The notes: generated by a model from the sequence alone, not told the origin. A stretch of 64,000 bases of DNA from Stappia taiwanensis (GCF_014635285.1 NZ_BMCR01000003.1:62001-126000), one strand, 5' to 3'. Shown: positions 35,886 through 44,514, numbered from the stretch's first letter. Numbers and translations are program-made.

Positions 35886-36613
35886 CCCGCCCTGGAACCC
35901 TTTATGGCGTCGGTCTTGGACCCGGCGACCCGGACCTGATGACAGTGAAGGCGCATCGGCTGATTGCCGCCGCGCGCGTCATTGCCTATCCGGCGCCGGA
36001 CGATGGCCCGAGCTTTGCCCGTTCCATCGCCGCCGACCTGATCCCCGAGGACGCGCGCGAGATCCCGATCATCGTGCCGATGCGGGTCGAGCGCTTTCCG
36101 GCGCAGGCGGTCTATGACCGGGCAGCGGAGGAGATCGCCGCCGAGCTTGCAGCCGGCGCGAATGTGGTGACCCTGTGTGAGGGGGATCCGTTCTTCTATG
36201 GCTCCTTCATGTATCTGTTCGAGCGGCTGGTCGACCGGTTTGCTTGCGAGATCGTGCCCGGCGTCACCTCGCTGACCGCCTGCGCGGCGCGGCTGCGCCG
36301 GCCGTTGACCGCGCGCACCGACGTCTTGACCGTGATCCCCGGTCCGCTCCCCGATGAGGAGATCCGCGCCCGGATCGAGGCGGCGGGCGCCGTCGCGATC
36401 ATGAAGGTCGGCCGCCATTTGCCCCGCCTGAAACGCCTGCTCGGCGAGATGGGGCTGCTTGACCGCGCCGGTTATGTCGAGCGCGCGACCCTTGCCAGTG
36501 AACGGGTGCTGCCCCTTGCCGAAGCCGGTGAGGCGGGAGCTCCCTATTTTTCCATGATCCTGCTCTACAAGGGAGAAGAAGCGTGGATGCTTCCCCCGCG
36601 ATCCTCGTCCTGA
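35882..36613 (+). CDS. cobI: Precorrin-2 C20-methyltransferase (CobI/CbiL)
   Basis: A 243-residue SAM-dependent methylase of the tetrapyrrole methylase fold: GVGLGPGDPDLMTVKAHRLI at the N-terminus, CEGDPFFYGSFMYLFERL in the middle and EIVPGVTSLTACAARLRRPL. It adds the C-20 methyl to (cobalt-)precorrin-2. The start is GTG at 35882, overlapping the cobL stop (GTGA). The 3' end overlaps cobJ by 31 nt, an unusually long overlap caused by the cobJ GTG start lying behind an AGGGAGAAG within cobI. Confidence 0.94.
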   Translation: MTRPGTLYGVGLGPGDPDLMTVKAHRLIAAARVIAYPAPDDGPSFARSIAADLIPEDAREIPIIVPMRVERFPAQAVYDRAAEEIAAELAAGANVVTLCEGDPFFYGSFMYLFERLVDRFACEIVPGVTSLTACAARLRRPLTARTDVLTVIPGPLPDEEIRARIEAAGAVAIMKVGRHLPRLKRLLGEMGLLDRAGYVERATLASERVLPLAEAGEAGAPYFSMILLYKGEEAWMLPPRSSS

Positions 36614-38403
36614 CGCCGGCCGCCGTGCCGGCGGCTCGGCGGATTGCCGCCGCCTTGCCGGCTGCCAAGTTGCACGGGCTCGCCCGCCGGGTGACAGGTC
36701 TCGATGTGGCCTTTGCCGAAACGCTCAATCACATCCGGGCGCTTTATCAGGCCGGAACGCCGATCATCGGTGTCTGCGCCTCGGGCATTCTGATCCGCGC
36801 GCTGGCGGCGGTGATCGAGGACAAGCGGTCCGAACCACCGGTGCTGGCGGTGTCGGAAGATGGCGCCAGTGTGGTGCCGTTGCTCGGTGGCCATCGCGGT
36901 GCCAATGCGCTGGCGCGGCAGGTCGCCGAAACCCTCGGCGGTCATGCGGCCATCACCACCGCCGGCGATACGGCGCTCGGGCTCGCCCTCGATGCACCGC
37001 CGAAAGGCTGGTGGCTGGCCAATCTGGACGATGCCAAGTCGGTGATGGCGCGGCTTCTGGCCGGGGAACCGGTGCGCATCGAAGGCGGTGCGCCCTGGCT
37101 GAGCCGCGCGCGGCTGCCCGTCGCCGACAAGGCGGAGCTGACCATCGCCGTGACCGAGGAGCGCCGCGTCGGCGGGCCGGATACGCTGGTCTATCATCCC
37201 AAGCGTCTTGCGGTCGGCGTTGGCTGCGCCCGTGGCTGTCCGCCGGAAGAACTGCTGACTCTGGTGCGCGGCGTGCTGGCCGAACAGGATCTGGCCGAAG
37301 GCGCCGTGGCGCTGGTCGCCAGCCTCGATCTCAAGGCCGACGAACCGGCGATGCATGCGCTGGCCGAAGCGTTGGATGTTCCCTTCCGCGTGTTTTCGGC
37401 GGAGCAACTGGAGCAGGAAGCAGGCCGCCTTGCCACGCCCTCGGAGGTGGTCTTCGCCGAGGTCGGCTGCCATGGGGTCAGCGAAGGGGCGGCGCTTGCC
37501 GCCGTCGGTGCGGAAGGGGCTTTGCGGGTCACCAAGCACAAGAGCGCCAATGCCACGGTGGCCGTTGGGGTGGCGCCGGCGCCGATCAACCCGGCCGCCG
37601 TTGGCCGGCCGCGCGGGTCTCTGTCGGTGATCGGCATCGGGCCGGGGCGGGACGCCTGGCGCACGCCGCAGGCTTCGCGGCTGCTGGCCGATGCGGATGA
37701 GGCCGTCGGGTATTCGCTTTATCTCGATCTCGTTGCCCCCTTGGTTCAGGGCAAGCCGCGTCATGCCTTCCCGCTCGGCGCGGAGGAGGAGCGGGTGCGC
37801 TTTGCGCTGGAGCGAGCCGGCGAGGGGCGCTCGGTGGCGCTGGTCTGCTCGGGCGATTCGGGCATCTATGCCATGGGCGCGCTGGTCTATGAGCTGCTCG
37901 ACCGGCCGGTGGCCGAGGGCGGGGTAAGCGATGCAGCCAAGCGGGTTGCGGTCGTCAACGCGCCGGGCATCTCCGCGCTGCAGGCGGTGTCCTCGCTGAT
38001 CGGCGCACCGCTGGGCCATGACTTCTGCACCATCTCCCTGTCCGACCTGCTGACGCCCTGGGAGGCGATCGAGCGTCGGTTGGAGGCGGCCGCGCGCGGC
38101 GATTTCGTCATTGCCTTCTACAATCCGGTGTCAAAGCGGCGGCGCAGCCAGCTTGCCGCCGCCCGCGAGATCCTGCTTGCCCATCGCCCGGCGGATACGC
38201 CGGTGGTTCTTGGCGCCAATCTGGGGCGTGAGGGCGAGAGCGTCAGGGTCACCACCCTGGAAGCCCTGACGGTGGACGAGGTCGACATGCTGACCACGGT
38301 TCTGGTCGGCTCCTCGGCCTCGCGCGCGGTCATGACAGGATCGGGCAAGCCCTTCGTCTACACGCCGCGCGGCTATGCCAAGCGTATCGAGGAAAAGCTC
38401 TAG
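36583..38403 (+). CDS. cobJ: CbiG-CobJ fusion: cobalt-precorrin-5A hydrolase domain plus precorrin-3B C17-methyltransferase
   Basis: A 606-residue fusion. Residues ~1-205 match the CbiG N-terminal and middle parts (GTPIIGVCASGILIRAL, VVPLLGGHRGANALARQ). Residues ~205-335 match the CbiG C-terminal/CobE domain (RLAVGVGCARGCPPEELL, FAEVGCHGVSEGAAL, VTKHKSANATVAV). The rest, from about residue 345, is CobJ/CbiH (SVIGIGPGRDAWRTPQA, LVCSGDSGIYAMG, NAPGISALQAVSSLIGAPLGHDFC, FYNPVSKRRRSQL). One chain would methylate C-17 with ring contraction and then open the lactone and release acetaldehyde. GTG 36583 is supported by AGGGAGAAG. Confidence 0.93.
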   Translation: MDASPAILVLTPAAVPAARRIAAALPAAKLHGLARRVTGLDVAFAETLNHIRALYQAGTPIIGVCASGILIRALAAVIEDKRSEPPVLAVSEDGASVVPLLGGHRGANALARQVAETLGGHAAITTAGDTALGLALDAPPKGWWLANLDDAKSVMARLLAGEPVRIEGGAPWLSRARLPVADKAELTIAVTEERRVGGPDTLVYHPKRLAVGVGCARGCPPEELLTLVRGVLAEQDLAEGAVALVASLDLKADEPAMHALAEALDVPFRVFSAEQLEQEAGRLATPSEVVFAEVGCHGVSEGAALAAVGAEGALRVTKHKSANATVAVGVAPAPINPAAVGRPRGSLSVIGIGPGRDAWRTPQASRLLADADEAVGYSLYLDLVAPLVQGKPRHAFPLGAEEERVRFALERAGEGRSVALVCSGDSGIYAMGALVYELLDRPVAEGGVSDAAKRVAVVNAPGISALQAVSSLIGAPLGHDFCTISLSDLLTPWEAIERRLEAAARGDFVIAFYNPVSKRRRSQLAAAREILLAHRPADTPVVLGANLGREGESVRVTTLEALTVDEVDMLTTVLVGSSASRAVMTGSGKPFVYTPRGYAKRIEEKL

Positions 38404-38419
38404 GTCGGGAAAAGATATT

Positions 38420-38881
38420 ATGTCTGGACTGAGTTGCTTCTGGGAATGGCTGAATGAATCAGCGGCTGGAATCTCAGCTTTTGCAAGTCTATTCGCTGCC
38501 TTCGCCGTGTGGTGCGTGGCATTTATTCAGAATAGAAGCAACGAGAGAGCTCGTATTGATAGTCTTAAGGTTGCAAAAATCGAGAGGATCTCGAGAGATG
38601 TGGGGGATGCCCTGAAAATAGCGCGATCTTGGGAGATGAATATCAGTGCGGAACACTCTCCGTTTGAACTTGACATACAAACTTATTCCGCAATCGAGAG
38701 ATTGGTGGCAACATTAAATAGATCTGATAAAAATCAAAAGGAGTTAATAGATAAATTAGATTCATTCAGGAAATCTAGGGGGAAAGAGAACGTTTGTATT
38801 GCGAGTGAGGAGGTTCGGTTAAAGTGTCAAGATCTTATAGCTGATATTAGATCTGCAAAGAGTGTGAGTGATTTATTATGA
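38420..38881 (+). CDS. AT-rich orphan gene in the cob operon: one-helix membrane protein with coiled coil
   Basis: A 153-residue protein I cannot assign. One predicted membrane helix spans about residues 15-37 (AAGISAFASLFAAFAVWCVAF). The cytoplasmic part is highly charged and helical (NERARIDSLKVAKIERISRD..., then LNRSDKNQKELIDKLDSFRK), consistent with a coiled coil. Base composition (about 40% GC by eye, with AGA, ATA and TTA codons) contrasts sharply with the ~68% GC cob genes on both sides. Yet it is well fitted: 16 nt after cobJ, GGGAAAAG before ATG 38420, and its TGA overlaps the cobM ATG (ATGA). It looks like recently acquired DNA kept in the operon. A link to cobalamin is not shown. 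Confidence 0.75.
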   Translation: MSGLSCFWEWLNESAAGISAFASLFAAFAVWCVAFIQNRSNERARIDSLKVAKIERISRDVGDALKIARSWEMNISAEHSPFELDIQTYSAIERLVATLNRSDKNQKELIDKLDSFRKSRGKENVCIASEEVRLKCQDLIADIRSAKSVSDLL

Positions 38882-39657
38882 CGGTTCATTTCATCGGCGC
38901 CGGCCCCGGCGATCCGGACCTGATCACCGTGCGCGGGCTCAAGCTGATCGAGCGTTGTCCGGTCTGCCTCTACGCCGGCTCGCTGGTGCCCGAGGCGATT
39001 GTCGCGGCTGCGCCGGAGGGGGCGCGGGTGGTCGATACCGCGCCGTTGACCCTCGATGAGATCATGGCGGAGATCGTTGCCGCTCATGAACGCGGCGAGG
39101 AGGTGGCCCGGGTGCATTCCGGCGATCCCTCGCTCTATGGCGCCATTGCCGAGCAGATCCGCCGGCTGCGGGCGCTGGGGATTCCCTTCGACGTGACACC
39201 GGGCGTGCCGGCCTTCGCGGCGGCCGCCGCCGCGCTTGGCCAGGAACTGACCGTGCCGGAGATTGCCCAGACGGTGATTCTCACCCGCACGGCGATGAAA
39301 TCCTCGGCCATGCCCGAAGGCGAGGATCTGGAGACGCTGGGGCGCAGCGGCGCGACGCTGGCGATCCATCTGTCCGTGCGGAACCTGCGCGAGATCGAAC
39401 GTCAGCTTGCCCCGCTTTATGGCGCCGATTGCCCGGTGGTGGTCGCCTATCGGGTCGGTTGGCCGGATCAGTCCTTCATCCATGGCACCTTGGCCGATAT
39501 CCGCGACAAGGTGCGGGCGGCCAAGATCACCCGTACGGCGCTGGTCTTTGTCGGTCGGGCGCTGGAGCCGCAGGCGGATTTCCGCGATTCGGCCCTTTAT
39601 GACGCCGCGCATGTGCATGTGCTGCGGCCGAAGAAGAAAAAACCGGCGGAAGCCTGA
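38878..39657 (+). CDS. cobM: Precorrin-4 C11-methyltransferase (CobM/CbiF)
   Basis: A 259-residue tetrapyrrole methylase: VHFIGAGPGDPDLITVRGLKLI at the N-terminus, VARVHSGDPSLYGAIAEQ and DVTPGVPAFAAAAAALGQELTVPEIAQTVILTR, the last being the CobM/CbiF-specific segment. It adds the C-11 methyl group. It is the last gene of the riboswitch-led operon. It is coupled by a 4-nt overlap to the AT-rich orphan instead of to a cob gene, so its translation probably depends on that gene. A hairpin follows the stop. Confidence 0.95.
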   Translation: MTVHFIGAGPGDPDLITVRGLKLIERCPVCLYAGSLVPEAIVAAAPEGARVVDTAPLTLDEIMAEIVAAHERGEEVARVHSGDPSLYGAIAEQIRRLRALGIPFDVTPGVPAFAAAAAALGQELTVPEIAQTVILTRTAMKSSAMPEGEDLETLGRSGATLAIHLSVRNLREIERQLAPLYGADCPVVVAYRVGWPDQSFIHGTLADIRDKVRAAKITRTALVFVGRALEPQADFRDSALYDAAHVHVLRPKKKKPAEA

Positions 39658-39664
39658 CGGTGGT

Positions 39665-39687
39665 CCGGCGCCCCTACTCGGCGCCGG
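39665..39687. terminator. Hairpin between convergent cobM and MarR gene
   Basis: CCGGCGCC-N7-GGCGCCGG is a perfect 8-bp stem located 8 nt after the cobM stop and overlapping the 3' end of the convergent regulator gene. It is a probable bidirectional end signal for both transcripts, without a T-run. Confidence 0.6.
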
Positions 39688-40237
39688 GCTTGCGCCGGTG
39701 GGTCGCGGCGGTACGCGCGGCCTGCTCGTAAATGCCTGTCATCAGTTCAAGGGTGCGGGTGCTGCCCTGCAATCCCTTGTCCAGCCCGGAGACATGGGAA
39801 ACAGCGGCAACCAAGAGCTCCGAGCGGACATCGGCGAACCGGTCGGTCACCTTGCGGCCAAGGTCGGAGACCGCGTAGGTGACGCCGGAGCGCCCGCTGC
39901 CGGAACTCTCGATCAGCCCAGCCTGCTTCAGTTTCCTGAGGCTGTATTGGATGTTGGGCACATCCACGCGGTTGGTCATGTTGGCCAGATCGTGGATGGT
40001 CTTGGGCCGGTCGTTCATGCGGATGATGTGCAACAGTGCGTTCTCCGGTCCGGTGGCCGAGAACTCGACGCTTGAGGCCAGACACTCGGTCTGCCAGCGG
40101 CCGAAGGCCTCGAAGGCCCGCATCAAGGCATACTCGAATTCGGCGACATCCACTTCCTCCGGCGTGCGCGCCAGATGCCAGGAGCGGTCCAGTGCCTCTC
40201 CGCGTCCGCCGCCGGTGGGCTCATCACGCTTGGTCAC
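39674..40237 (-). CDS. Winged-helix regulator (MarR-like)
   Basis: A 187-residue protein. The central segment RPKTIHDLANMTNRVDVPNIQYSLRKLKQAGLIES is a winged helix-turn-helix, followed by a wing region SGSGRSGVTYAVSDLGRKVTDRF. It resembles the MarR-like winged-helix regulators beside flavin monooxygenases in alphaproteobacteria. GTG 40237 is the chosen start. It is divergent from the RutA-like gene; the dyad at 40358-40382 is the likely operator, controlling the flavin genes and perhaps itself. Confidence 0.82.
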   Translation of the reverse strand: MTKRDEPTGGGRGEALDRSWHLARTPEEVDVAEFEYALMRAFEAFGRWQTECLASSVEFSATGPENALLHIIRMNDRPKTIHDLANMTNRVDVPNIQYSLRKLKQAGLIESSGSGRSGVTYAVSDLGRKVTDRFADVRSELLVAAVSHVSGLDKGLQGSTRTLELMTGIYEQAARTAATHRRKPGAE

Positions 40238-40357
40238 TCAGCTCTCCCTTGAGACATCACCATACCCTCACGGCGCGCGGCGTGCCGGGCGCGCCGGTTG
40301 TCGCGAGGTCGCCGACACAAGCATGGATTCGTGGCTTGCGTCCATTGGGGATTTAAA

Positions 40358-40382
40358 ATAGATTTTTTATTATAAAGTCTAT
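40358..40382. promoter_or_regulatory. 25-bp dyad, candidate operator of the flavin module
   Basis: ATAGATTTT-N7-AAAGTCTAT forms an inverted repeat with one mismatch in 9 bp. It lies in the AT-rich gap between the divergent regulator (start 40237) and the RutA-like gene (start 40408), 13 nt before the GGGAGGAG ribosome-binding site. The neighbouring winged-helix protein is the obvious candidate to bind it. Confidence 0.7.
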
Positions 40383-40407
40383 CGCTTGATTACGAGGGAG
40401 GAGTGTA

Positions 40408-41532
40408 ATGAGCGTGACCGGGAATAGTATGTTCAATCGCGACAGGTTCCTGCTTGGAACCTTCGCATCCAATTGTTCGAGCGGCATGACCGTCACCAAG
40501 GCGGAAGGGCGCTGGGACAATTCCTGGGACAACAACTTGCGGCTTGCCCAAATGCTGGACGCGGCCGGCATTGATTTCATGCTGCCGATCGCGCGCTGGA
40601 TCGGCTATGGCGGCGAGACCAATTTTCATGGCGGTGTCCTGGAAACCATGACCTGGGCGGCCGGGCTTCTGGCGCAGACCACCAACATCAATGTGTTTGC
40701 CACCATCCACACGGTGGCCAATCATCCGGTGGTGGTCGCCAAGCAGCTTGCGACCATCGACCAGATCAGCCGGGGCCGGGTCGGCCTCAACATCGTGGCC
40801 GGCTGGAACAAGCCCGAATACGAGGCGCTCGGCCTCGATCTGCCCACCGATCACGAATCCCGCTACGGCTATGCGCAGGAATGGTTCGACATCGTCAAGG
40901 CGCTGTGGACCCGGACCGAGGCCTTCGATTGGGACGGAACCTATTTCAAGCTGAAGAATGTCCTGGGCGATCCGCGCCCGGCATCGCCCCTGCCGATCCT
41001 CAACGCCGCCGGTTCGGCGCAGGGGCGGGATTTCGCCGTGCGCAACGCCGACTTCCTGTTCACCCCGGCCATCGACCTGGAGCGCTCGCGCGAGGAGGTC
41101 GCCGAGCTCAAGGCCCATGGTGAGACCGTTGGCCGTGACGTCGATGTGCTGACCTTCTCGCATGTGGTCTGCCGGCCGACCGAGAAGGAAGCGCAGGACT
41201 TCCTCAAGCACACCGCCGACACCAATGCGGACTGGGAGGCGGTCGACAATCTGATCCGGCTGCAATTCGCCCACGCGCAGTCGTTCCCGCATGACCTTCT
41301 GGCGCTGATCCGCAGCCGCATGGCCGCCGGCCATGGCGGTTTCCCGCTGACCGGTACCCCGGAACAGGTGGCCGAGGGCCTCATCGCCCTGCACAAGGCC
41401 GGCTTTGGCGGCACGACCCTGTCCTTCGTCGACTATGCCGAAGAGTTCCCCTACTTCCGCGACACGGTGCTGCCGCTTCTTGCCGAACATGGCATTCGGC
41501 CTGCGGTGAAGGCCGCCGAGGCCGCGGAATGA
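40408..41532 (+). CDS. LLM-class flavin-dependent monooxygenase, RutA-like
   Basis: A 374-residue luciferase-like (TIM-barrel, FMN) monooxygenase. GYGGETNFHGGVLETMTWAAGLL, FATIHTVANHPVVVAKQLATIDQISRGRVGLNIVAGWNKPEYE and RYGYAQEWFDIVKALW align by eye with RutA, the pyrimidine monooxygenase. It uses reduced flavin supplied by a partner reductase, here the next gene, which overlaps by 4 nt. No rutB-E genes are nearby, so the substrate need not be uracil; other heterocycles or sulfonates are possible. ATG 40408 is backed by GGGAGGAG. The module splits the cobalamin cluster. Confidence 0.85.
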   Translation: MSVTGNSMFNRDRFLLGTFASNCSSGMTVTKAEGRWDNSWDNNLRLAQMLDAAGIDFMLPIARWIGYGGETNFHGGVLETMTWAAGLLAQTTNINVFATIHTVANHPVVVAKQLATIDQISRGRVGLNIVAGWNKPEYEALGLDLPTDHESRYGYAQEWFDIVKALWTRTEAFDWDGTYFKLKNVLGDPRPASPLPILNAAGSAQGRDFAVRNADFLFTPAIDLERSREEVAELKAHGETVGRDVDVLTFSHVVCRPTEKEAQDFLKHTADTNADWEAVDNLIRLQFAHAQSFPHDLLALIRSRMAAGHGGFPLTGTPEQVAEGLIALHKAGFGGTTLSFVDYAEEFPYFRDTVLPLLAEHGIRPAVKAAEAAE

Positions 41533-42071
41533 GCGCCTCGGCGATGCGTGTTGCCGAGCCGCTGGCCGCCGACGGCGCGCTCCGTGACACCACCGCCCGG
41601 TTCCGCGAGGCCATGCGGCTGATCGTTGGCAACGTCAGCGTGATCACCGCCGGGGTTGGCGAGGACCGGTCCGGTCTCGTCGCCATCTCCATGGTGTCCC
41701 TGTCGGCCGATCCGCCGAAGGTGATTGTCTGCGTCAACCGCAACTCGTCCACCTGGCCGTTGATCGACAGGTACCGGCATTTTGGGGTGAATGCGCTGGC
41801 GGCGCATCATCAGGAGGTGGCCGAGCGCTTTTCCGGCTTTGGCGGGATCAAGGGCGCGGCGCGCTATGACGGGGCGGACTGGGTCAAGGGTGAGACCGGC
41901 GTTTCGCTCCTCGCCGACGCCAGCGTCAGCCTTGATTGCCGGCTGGAGGAGATGATCGACCGGGGGTCCCATTCGATCGTCATCGGCGCGGTTGCCTCCG
42001 TGCGGATCAAGGATGCCGGCACCGCGCTCACCTATTGGCGCGGCGGCTATCGCGGTATCTCCGCCGCCTGA
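41529..42071 (+). CDS. NADH:FMN reductase (flavin reductase, RutF/HpaC-like)
   Basis: A 180-residue flavin-reductase-domain protein: FREAMRLIVGNVSVITAG, LVAISMVSLSADPPKVIVCVNRNSSTWPLI and FGVNALAAHHQEVAERFSG are the family segments that bind FMN. It should make FMNH2 for the RutA-like monooxygenase it overlaps by 4 nt (ATGA). A strong terminator follows at 42082-42115, so the two form a bicistronic unit. Confidence 0.9.
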   Translation: MSASAMRVAEPLAADGALRDTTARFREAMRLIVGNVSVITAGVGEDRSGLVAISMVSLSADPPKVIVCVNRNSSTWPLIDRYRHFGVNALAAHHQEVAERFSGFGGIKGAARYDGADWVKGETGVSLLADASVSLDCRLEEMIDRGSHSIVIGAVASVRIKDAGTALTYWRGGYRGISAA

Positions 42072-42081
42072 CAAGACACGG

Positions 42082-42115
42082 CGACCGGTGCGGGAAACCC
42101 GGACCGGTCGTTTTT
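42082..42115 (+). terminator. Rho-independent terminator after the flavin reductase gene
   Basis: CGACCGGT pairs with ACCGGTCG; the loop contains GGG-AAA-CCC, which extends the stem, and TTTTT follows immediately (42111-42115). It lies 11 nt after the stop and is the clearest intrinsic terminator in the window. Confidence 0.85.
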
Positions 42116-42152
42116 CCCTTGGCCGTGGTGCACCTCAACGCAAGGCGATGGC

Positions 42153-43487
42153 TCACGCCCGGTCGATGACATGGGCAAAGGAGCCCATCACCCGGCCCTG
42201 GCGCAGCCCCATGTCGGGCTGGAGAACGCCGCTGGCGTCGCGGGCCTGAAACAGCCGCTCCGCCGCGCCCTCGCGAACGACCGTCGCATAGTGGAACTCA
42301 TGGCCCGTCAGCGGCCCTTGCCAGGGCAGGCCGGCGAAGGGATGCAGCCGGCGGTAGCCGAGATGGCGTTTTCTCCGGGCAAAGCTCGTTTCCAGCGGCA
42401 ACAGGCCGAGCATCTGGTGACGGGTTCCTTCCGCATCGGTCAGATCGTCGCCAAGGACCATGTACCCGCCGCACTCGCCGTAGATCAGCGCATTGCGCGC
42501 CGCCGCCTGATGCATACCCGCGCGAAAGCGATCCGCCGCTGCCAGCCGTCCGGCATGCAGCTCCGGATAGCCGCCGGGAAGGAACACCGCATCGCACTCG
42601 GGCCCAGGTCCCTCATTGGCCAGCGGCGAGAAGAAGGACAACTCCGCGCCCTGCCGCCGCCAACCATCGAGGAGATGCGGATAGGCGAAGGAAAAGGCAA
42701 GGTCCCGGGCAACCGCGATCCGCTGGCCGAGCGGGGCCAAATCTAACGGGGCCAGGCCTTCCGGCGCGTTGCCCGTGACCGGCGATGCGACGGGGCGGGC
42801 GGCGGCGATGATCCGCGTCAGGTCAGAGTGTTCGGCAATGAGCGCTGCCGCCCGCTCGACGAAGCCTTCGAAATCCGCGTGCTCGCTCGCCTGGTGCAGG
42901 CCGAGATGGCGCTCCGGCAGGGTCAGCGCCGCATCGCGCGGGACGGCGCCGAACACCGGCATGTCGATGGTCGCCAGCGCGGCTTCGAGCATTGCCCGGT
43001 GCCGGTCGCTGCCGCAGCGGTTGAGCAAAACGCCGGCCAGGGTGATGTCCGGCCGGTGATCGCGGAACCCGCGTGCCAGCGCCGCCACCGACTGGGACTG
43101 CCGGCCGGCGTCGATCACCAGAACCACCGGCAGATCCAGCTGTGCGGCGAGGTCGGCGGTCGAGCCGCCGCCGCTGGCGGCCCCGTCGAAAAGGCCCATC
43201 ACCCCTTCGATGATAAGGAGGTCGGCGTCGGCGGCTTGCCGGGCGGCGAGACTGCCGAGCAGGTCGGCGCGCATGGCGTAGGCGTCGAGATTGATGCACG
43301 CCCGCCCGCTCGCCAGGGCGTGAAAGGCCGGGTCGATATAGTCCGGTCCGGTCTTGGCGCTGGCCACCGCGCGGCCGGCCCGCCGCAGCGCCCGGATCAT
43401 GGCAAGGGTGAGCACGGTCTTGCCGGAACCGGAAGACGGGGCGGCGATCACCAGCCCCGATGCCGGGCGAGGGGCGAGGGCACTCAT
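42153..43487 (-). CDS. cobB: Cobyrinate/hydrogenobyrinate a,c-diamide synthase (CobB/CbiA)
   Basis: A 444-residue ATP- and glutamine-dependent amidase that amidates the a and c side chains of the corrin. The N-terminal half is an ATP-binding domain (VIAAPSSGSGKTVLTLAMIRAL, KTGPDYIDPAFH, IIEGVMGLFDG). The C-terminal half is a class-I-type glutamine amidotransferase: FLPGGYPE and YGECGGYMVLG with the nucleophilic Cys, then HEFHYAT. Its start overlaps the cobA stop by 4 nt. It lies apart from the main cob operon, behind the inserted flavin module, on the opposite strand. Confidence 0.94.
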   Translation of the reverse strand: MSALAPRPASGLVIAAPSSGSGKTVLTLAMIRALRRAGRAVASAKTGPDYIDPAFHALASGRACINLDAYAMRADLLGSLAARQAADADLLIIEGVMGLFDGAASGGGSTADLAAQLDLPVVLVIDAGRQSQSVAALARGFRDHRPDITLAGVLLNRCGSDRHRAMLEAALATIDMPVFGAVPRDAALTLPERHLGLHQASEHADFEGFVERAAALIAEHSDLTRIIAAARPVASPVTGNAPEGLAPLDLAPLGQRIAVARDLAFSFAYPHLLDGWRRQGAELSFFSPLANEGPGPECDAVFLPGGYPELHAGRLAAADRFRAGMHQAAARNALIYGECGGYMVLGDDLTDAEGTRHQMLGLLPLETSFARRKRHLGYRRLHPFAGLPWQGPLTGHEFHYATVVREGAAERLFQARDASGVLQPDMGLRQGRVMGSFAHVIDRA

Positions 43488-44356
43488 GCGCTGTCGGAGG
43501 TCCCGCGCAGGCCGAGCGGGTCGGCGGTGAGTATCCGGCCGCCGAGCGCGCCGAGCCAGTCGAGCCCGGCCCGCAGCCGCACCACCTCGCCGACGCAGAC
43601 AATCGCCGGCGGCTGCAGCGGTGAGGCCTCGCAGTCGCGGGCGGCGGTGCCAAGGGTTGTTTCCAGCACGATCTGGTCGGCCAGCGTGGCGTTGCCGACG
43701 ATGGCAACCGGCTCGTCCGCCCGGCGTCCGCCGGCCATCAGCTTCTCGGCGATCTGCCGCAGATGCTTCATCGCCATGTACATGACGATCACCGGCGAGC
43801 CCTTGGCAATGGCGTCCCAGTCGATGGCCGAGGGTGTGAGACCGGTCTGGTCGTGACCGGTGAGAAACGTGACCGCCTGGTTGGTGTCACGGTGGGTCGC
43901 CGGAATGCCGGCATAGGCAAGCCCGCCGATGCCGGCGCTGACACCGGGGATCACCCGGAACGGGACACCTGCCTCGACAAGGGTCAGTGCCTCCTCGCCG
44001 CCGCGCCCGAAGACGAACGGGTCGCCGCCCTTCAGCCGCAGAACCCGCTTGCCCGCCTTGGCATATTCCACCAGCTTCAGCGAGATATCGCGCTGCTTGG
44101 GGCTCGGTTTGCCGCCGCGTTTCCCGGCGTAGTCGATGATCGCGCCCGGCTTCGCCTGATCCAGGATGCGCTGATCGACCAGCGCATCGAAGACGATCAC
44201 ATCCGCCTGCGCCAGCCCGTTGAGCACATGCAGCGTGAGAAGGCCGGGGTCGCCCGGTCCGGCCCCGGCCAGCCACACCCAGCCAGGCTCGAACACCGGC
44301 AGGGAAAAGCGGGAAGGGTCGAAGTCGGCGGGCGGCGGGGATGTCGGATCTGTCAT
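43484..44356 (-). CDS. cobA: Uroporphyrinogen-III C-methyltransferase
   Basis: A 290-residue SUMT that adds methyl groups at C-2 and C-7 of uroporphyrinogen III to give precorrin-2, the entry to cobalamin and sirohaem. Signatures: VWLAGAGPGDPGLLTLHVLNGL, VIVFDALVD, KRGGKPSPKQRDI, VLRLKGGDPFVFGRGGEE and VIPGVSAGIGGLAYAGIPATHRD. There is no CysG-type oxidase/chelatase domain, so sirohydrochlorin for CbiX needs an oxidase encoded elsewhere. It is divergent from cbiD across a 158-nt gap. Confidence 0.95.
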   Translation of the reverse strand: MTDPTSPPPADFDPSRFSLPVFEPGWVWLAGAGPGDPGLLTLHVLNGLAQADVIVFDALVDQRILDQAKPGAIIDYAGKRGGKPSPKQRDISLKLVEYAKAGKRVLRLKGGDPFVFGRGGEEALTLVEAGVPFRVIPGVSAGIGGLAYAGIPATHRDTNQAVTFLTGHDQTGLTPSAIDWDAIAKGSPVIVMYMAMKHLRQIAEKLMAGGRRADEPVAIVGNATLADQIVLETTLGTAARDCEASPLQPPAIVCVGEVVRLRAGLDWLGALGGRILTADPLGLRGTSDSA

Positions 44357-44514
44357 GGTCTTTCGGTTTTACGGTCTTGCGCGGCATTCGCCAAGCCTCG
44401 CGCTGCGGCGCAAGAGGCCCGGATCGCGACATGGCGGAGCGGCCTGCCGGAATCCGCGCCTTGCCGTCTTTAGCGCCGGTGACGCCGGGCCGGACCGGGC
44501 CTATAGTCCGGCCC
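44357..44514. other. Divergent gap cobA/cbiD
   Basis: This 158-nt intergenic stretch must hold both promoters. I see no second cobalamin riboswitch or B12 box. A GC-rich partial dyad (GGGCCGGACC ... GGTCCGGCCC-like, around 44488-44514) abuts the cbiD start, and no clear Shine-Dalgarno precedes that ATG. Confidence 0.5.

Noticed and set aside
44357-44514. Possible second cobalamin riboswitch before cbiD.
   Set aside because: The gap is only 158 nt and has no B12 box or GGTG-type core elements.
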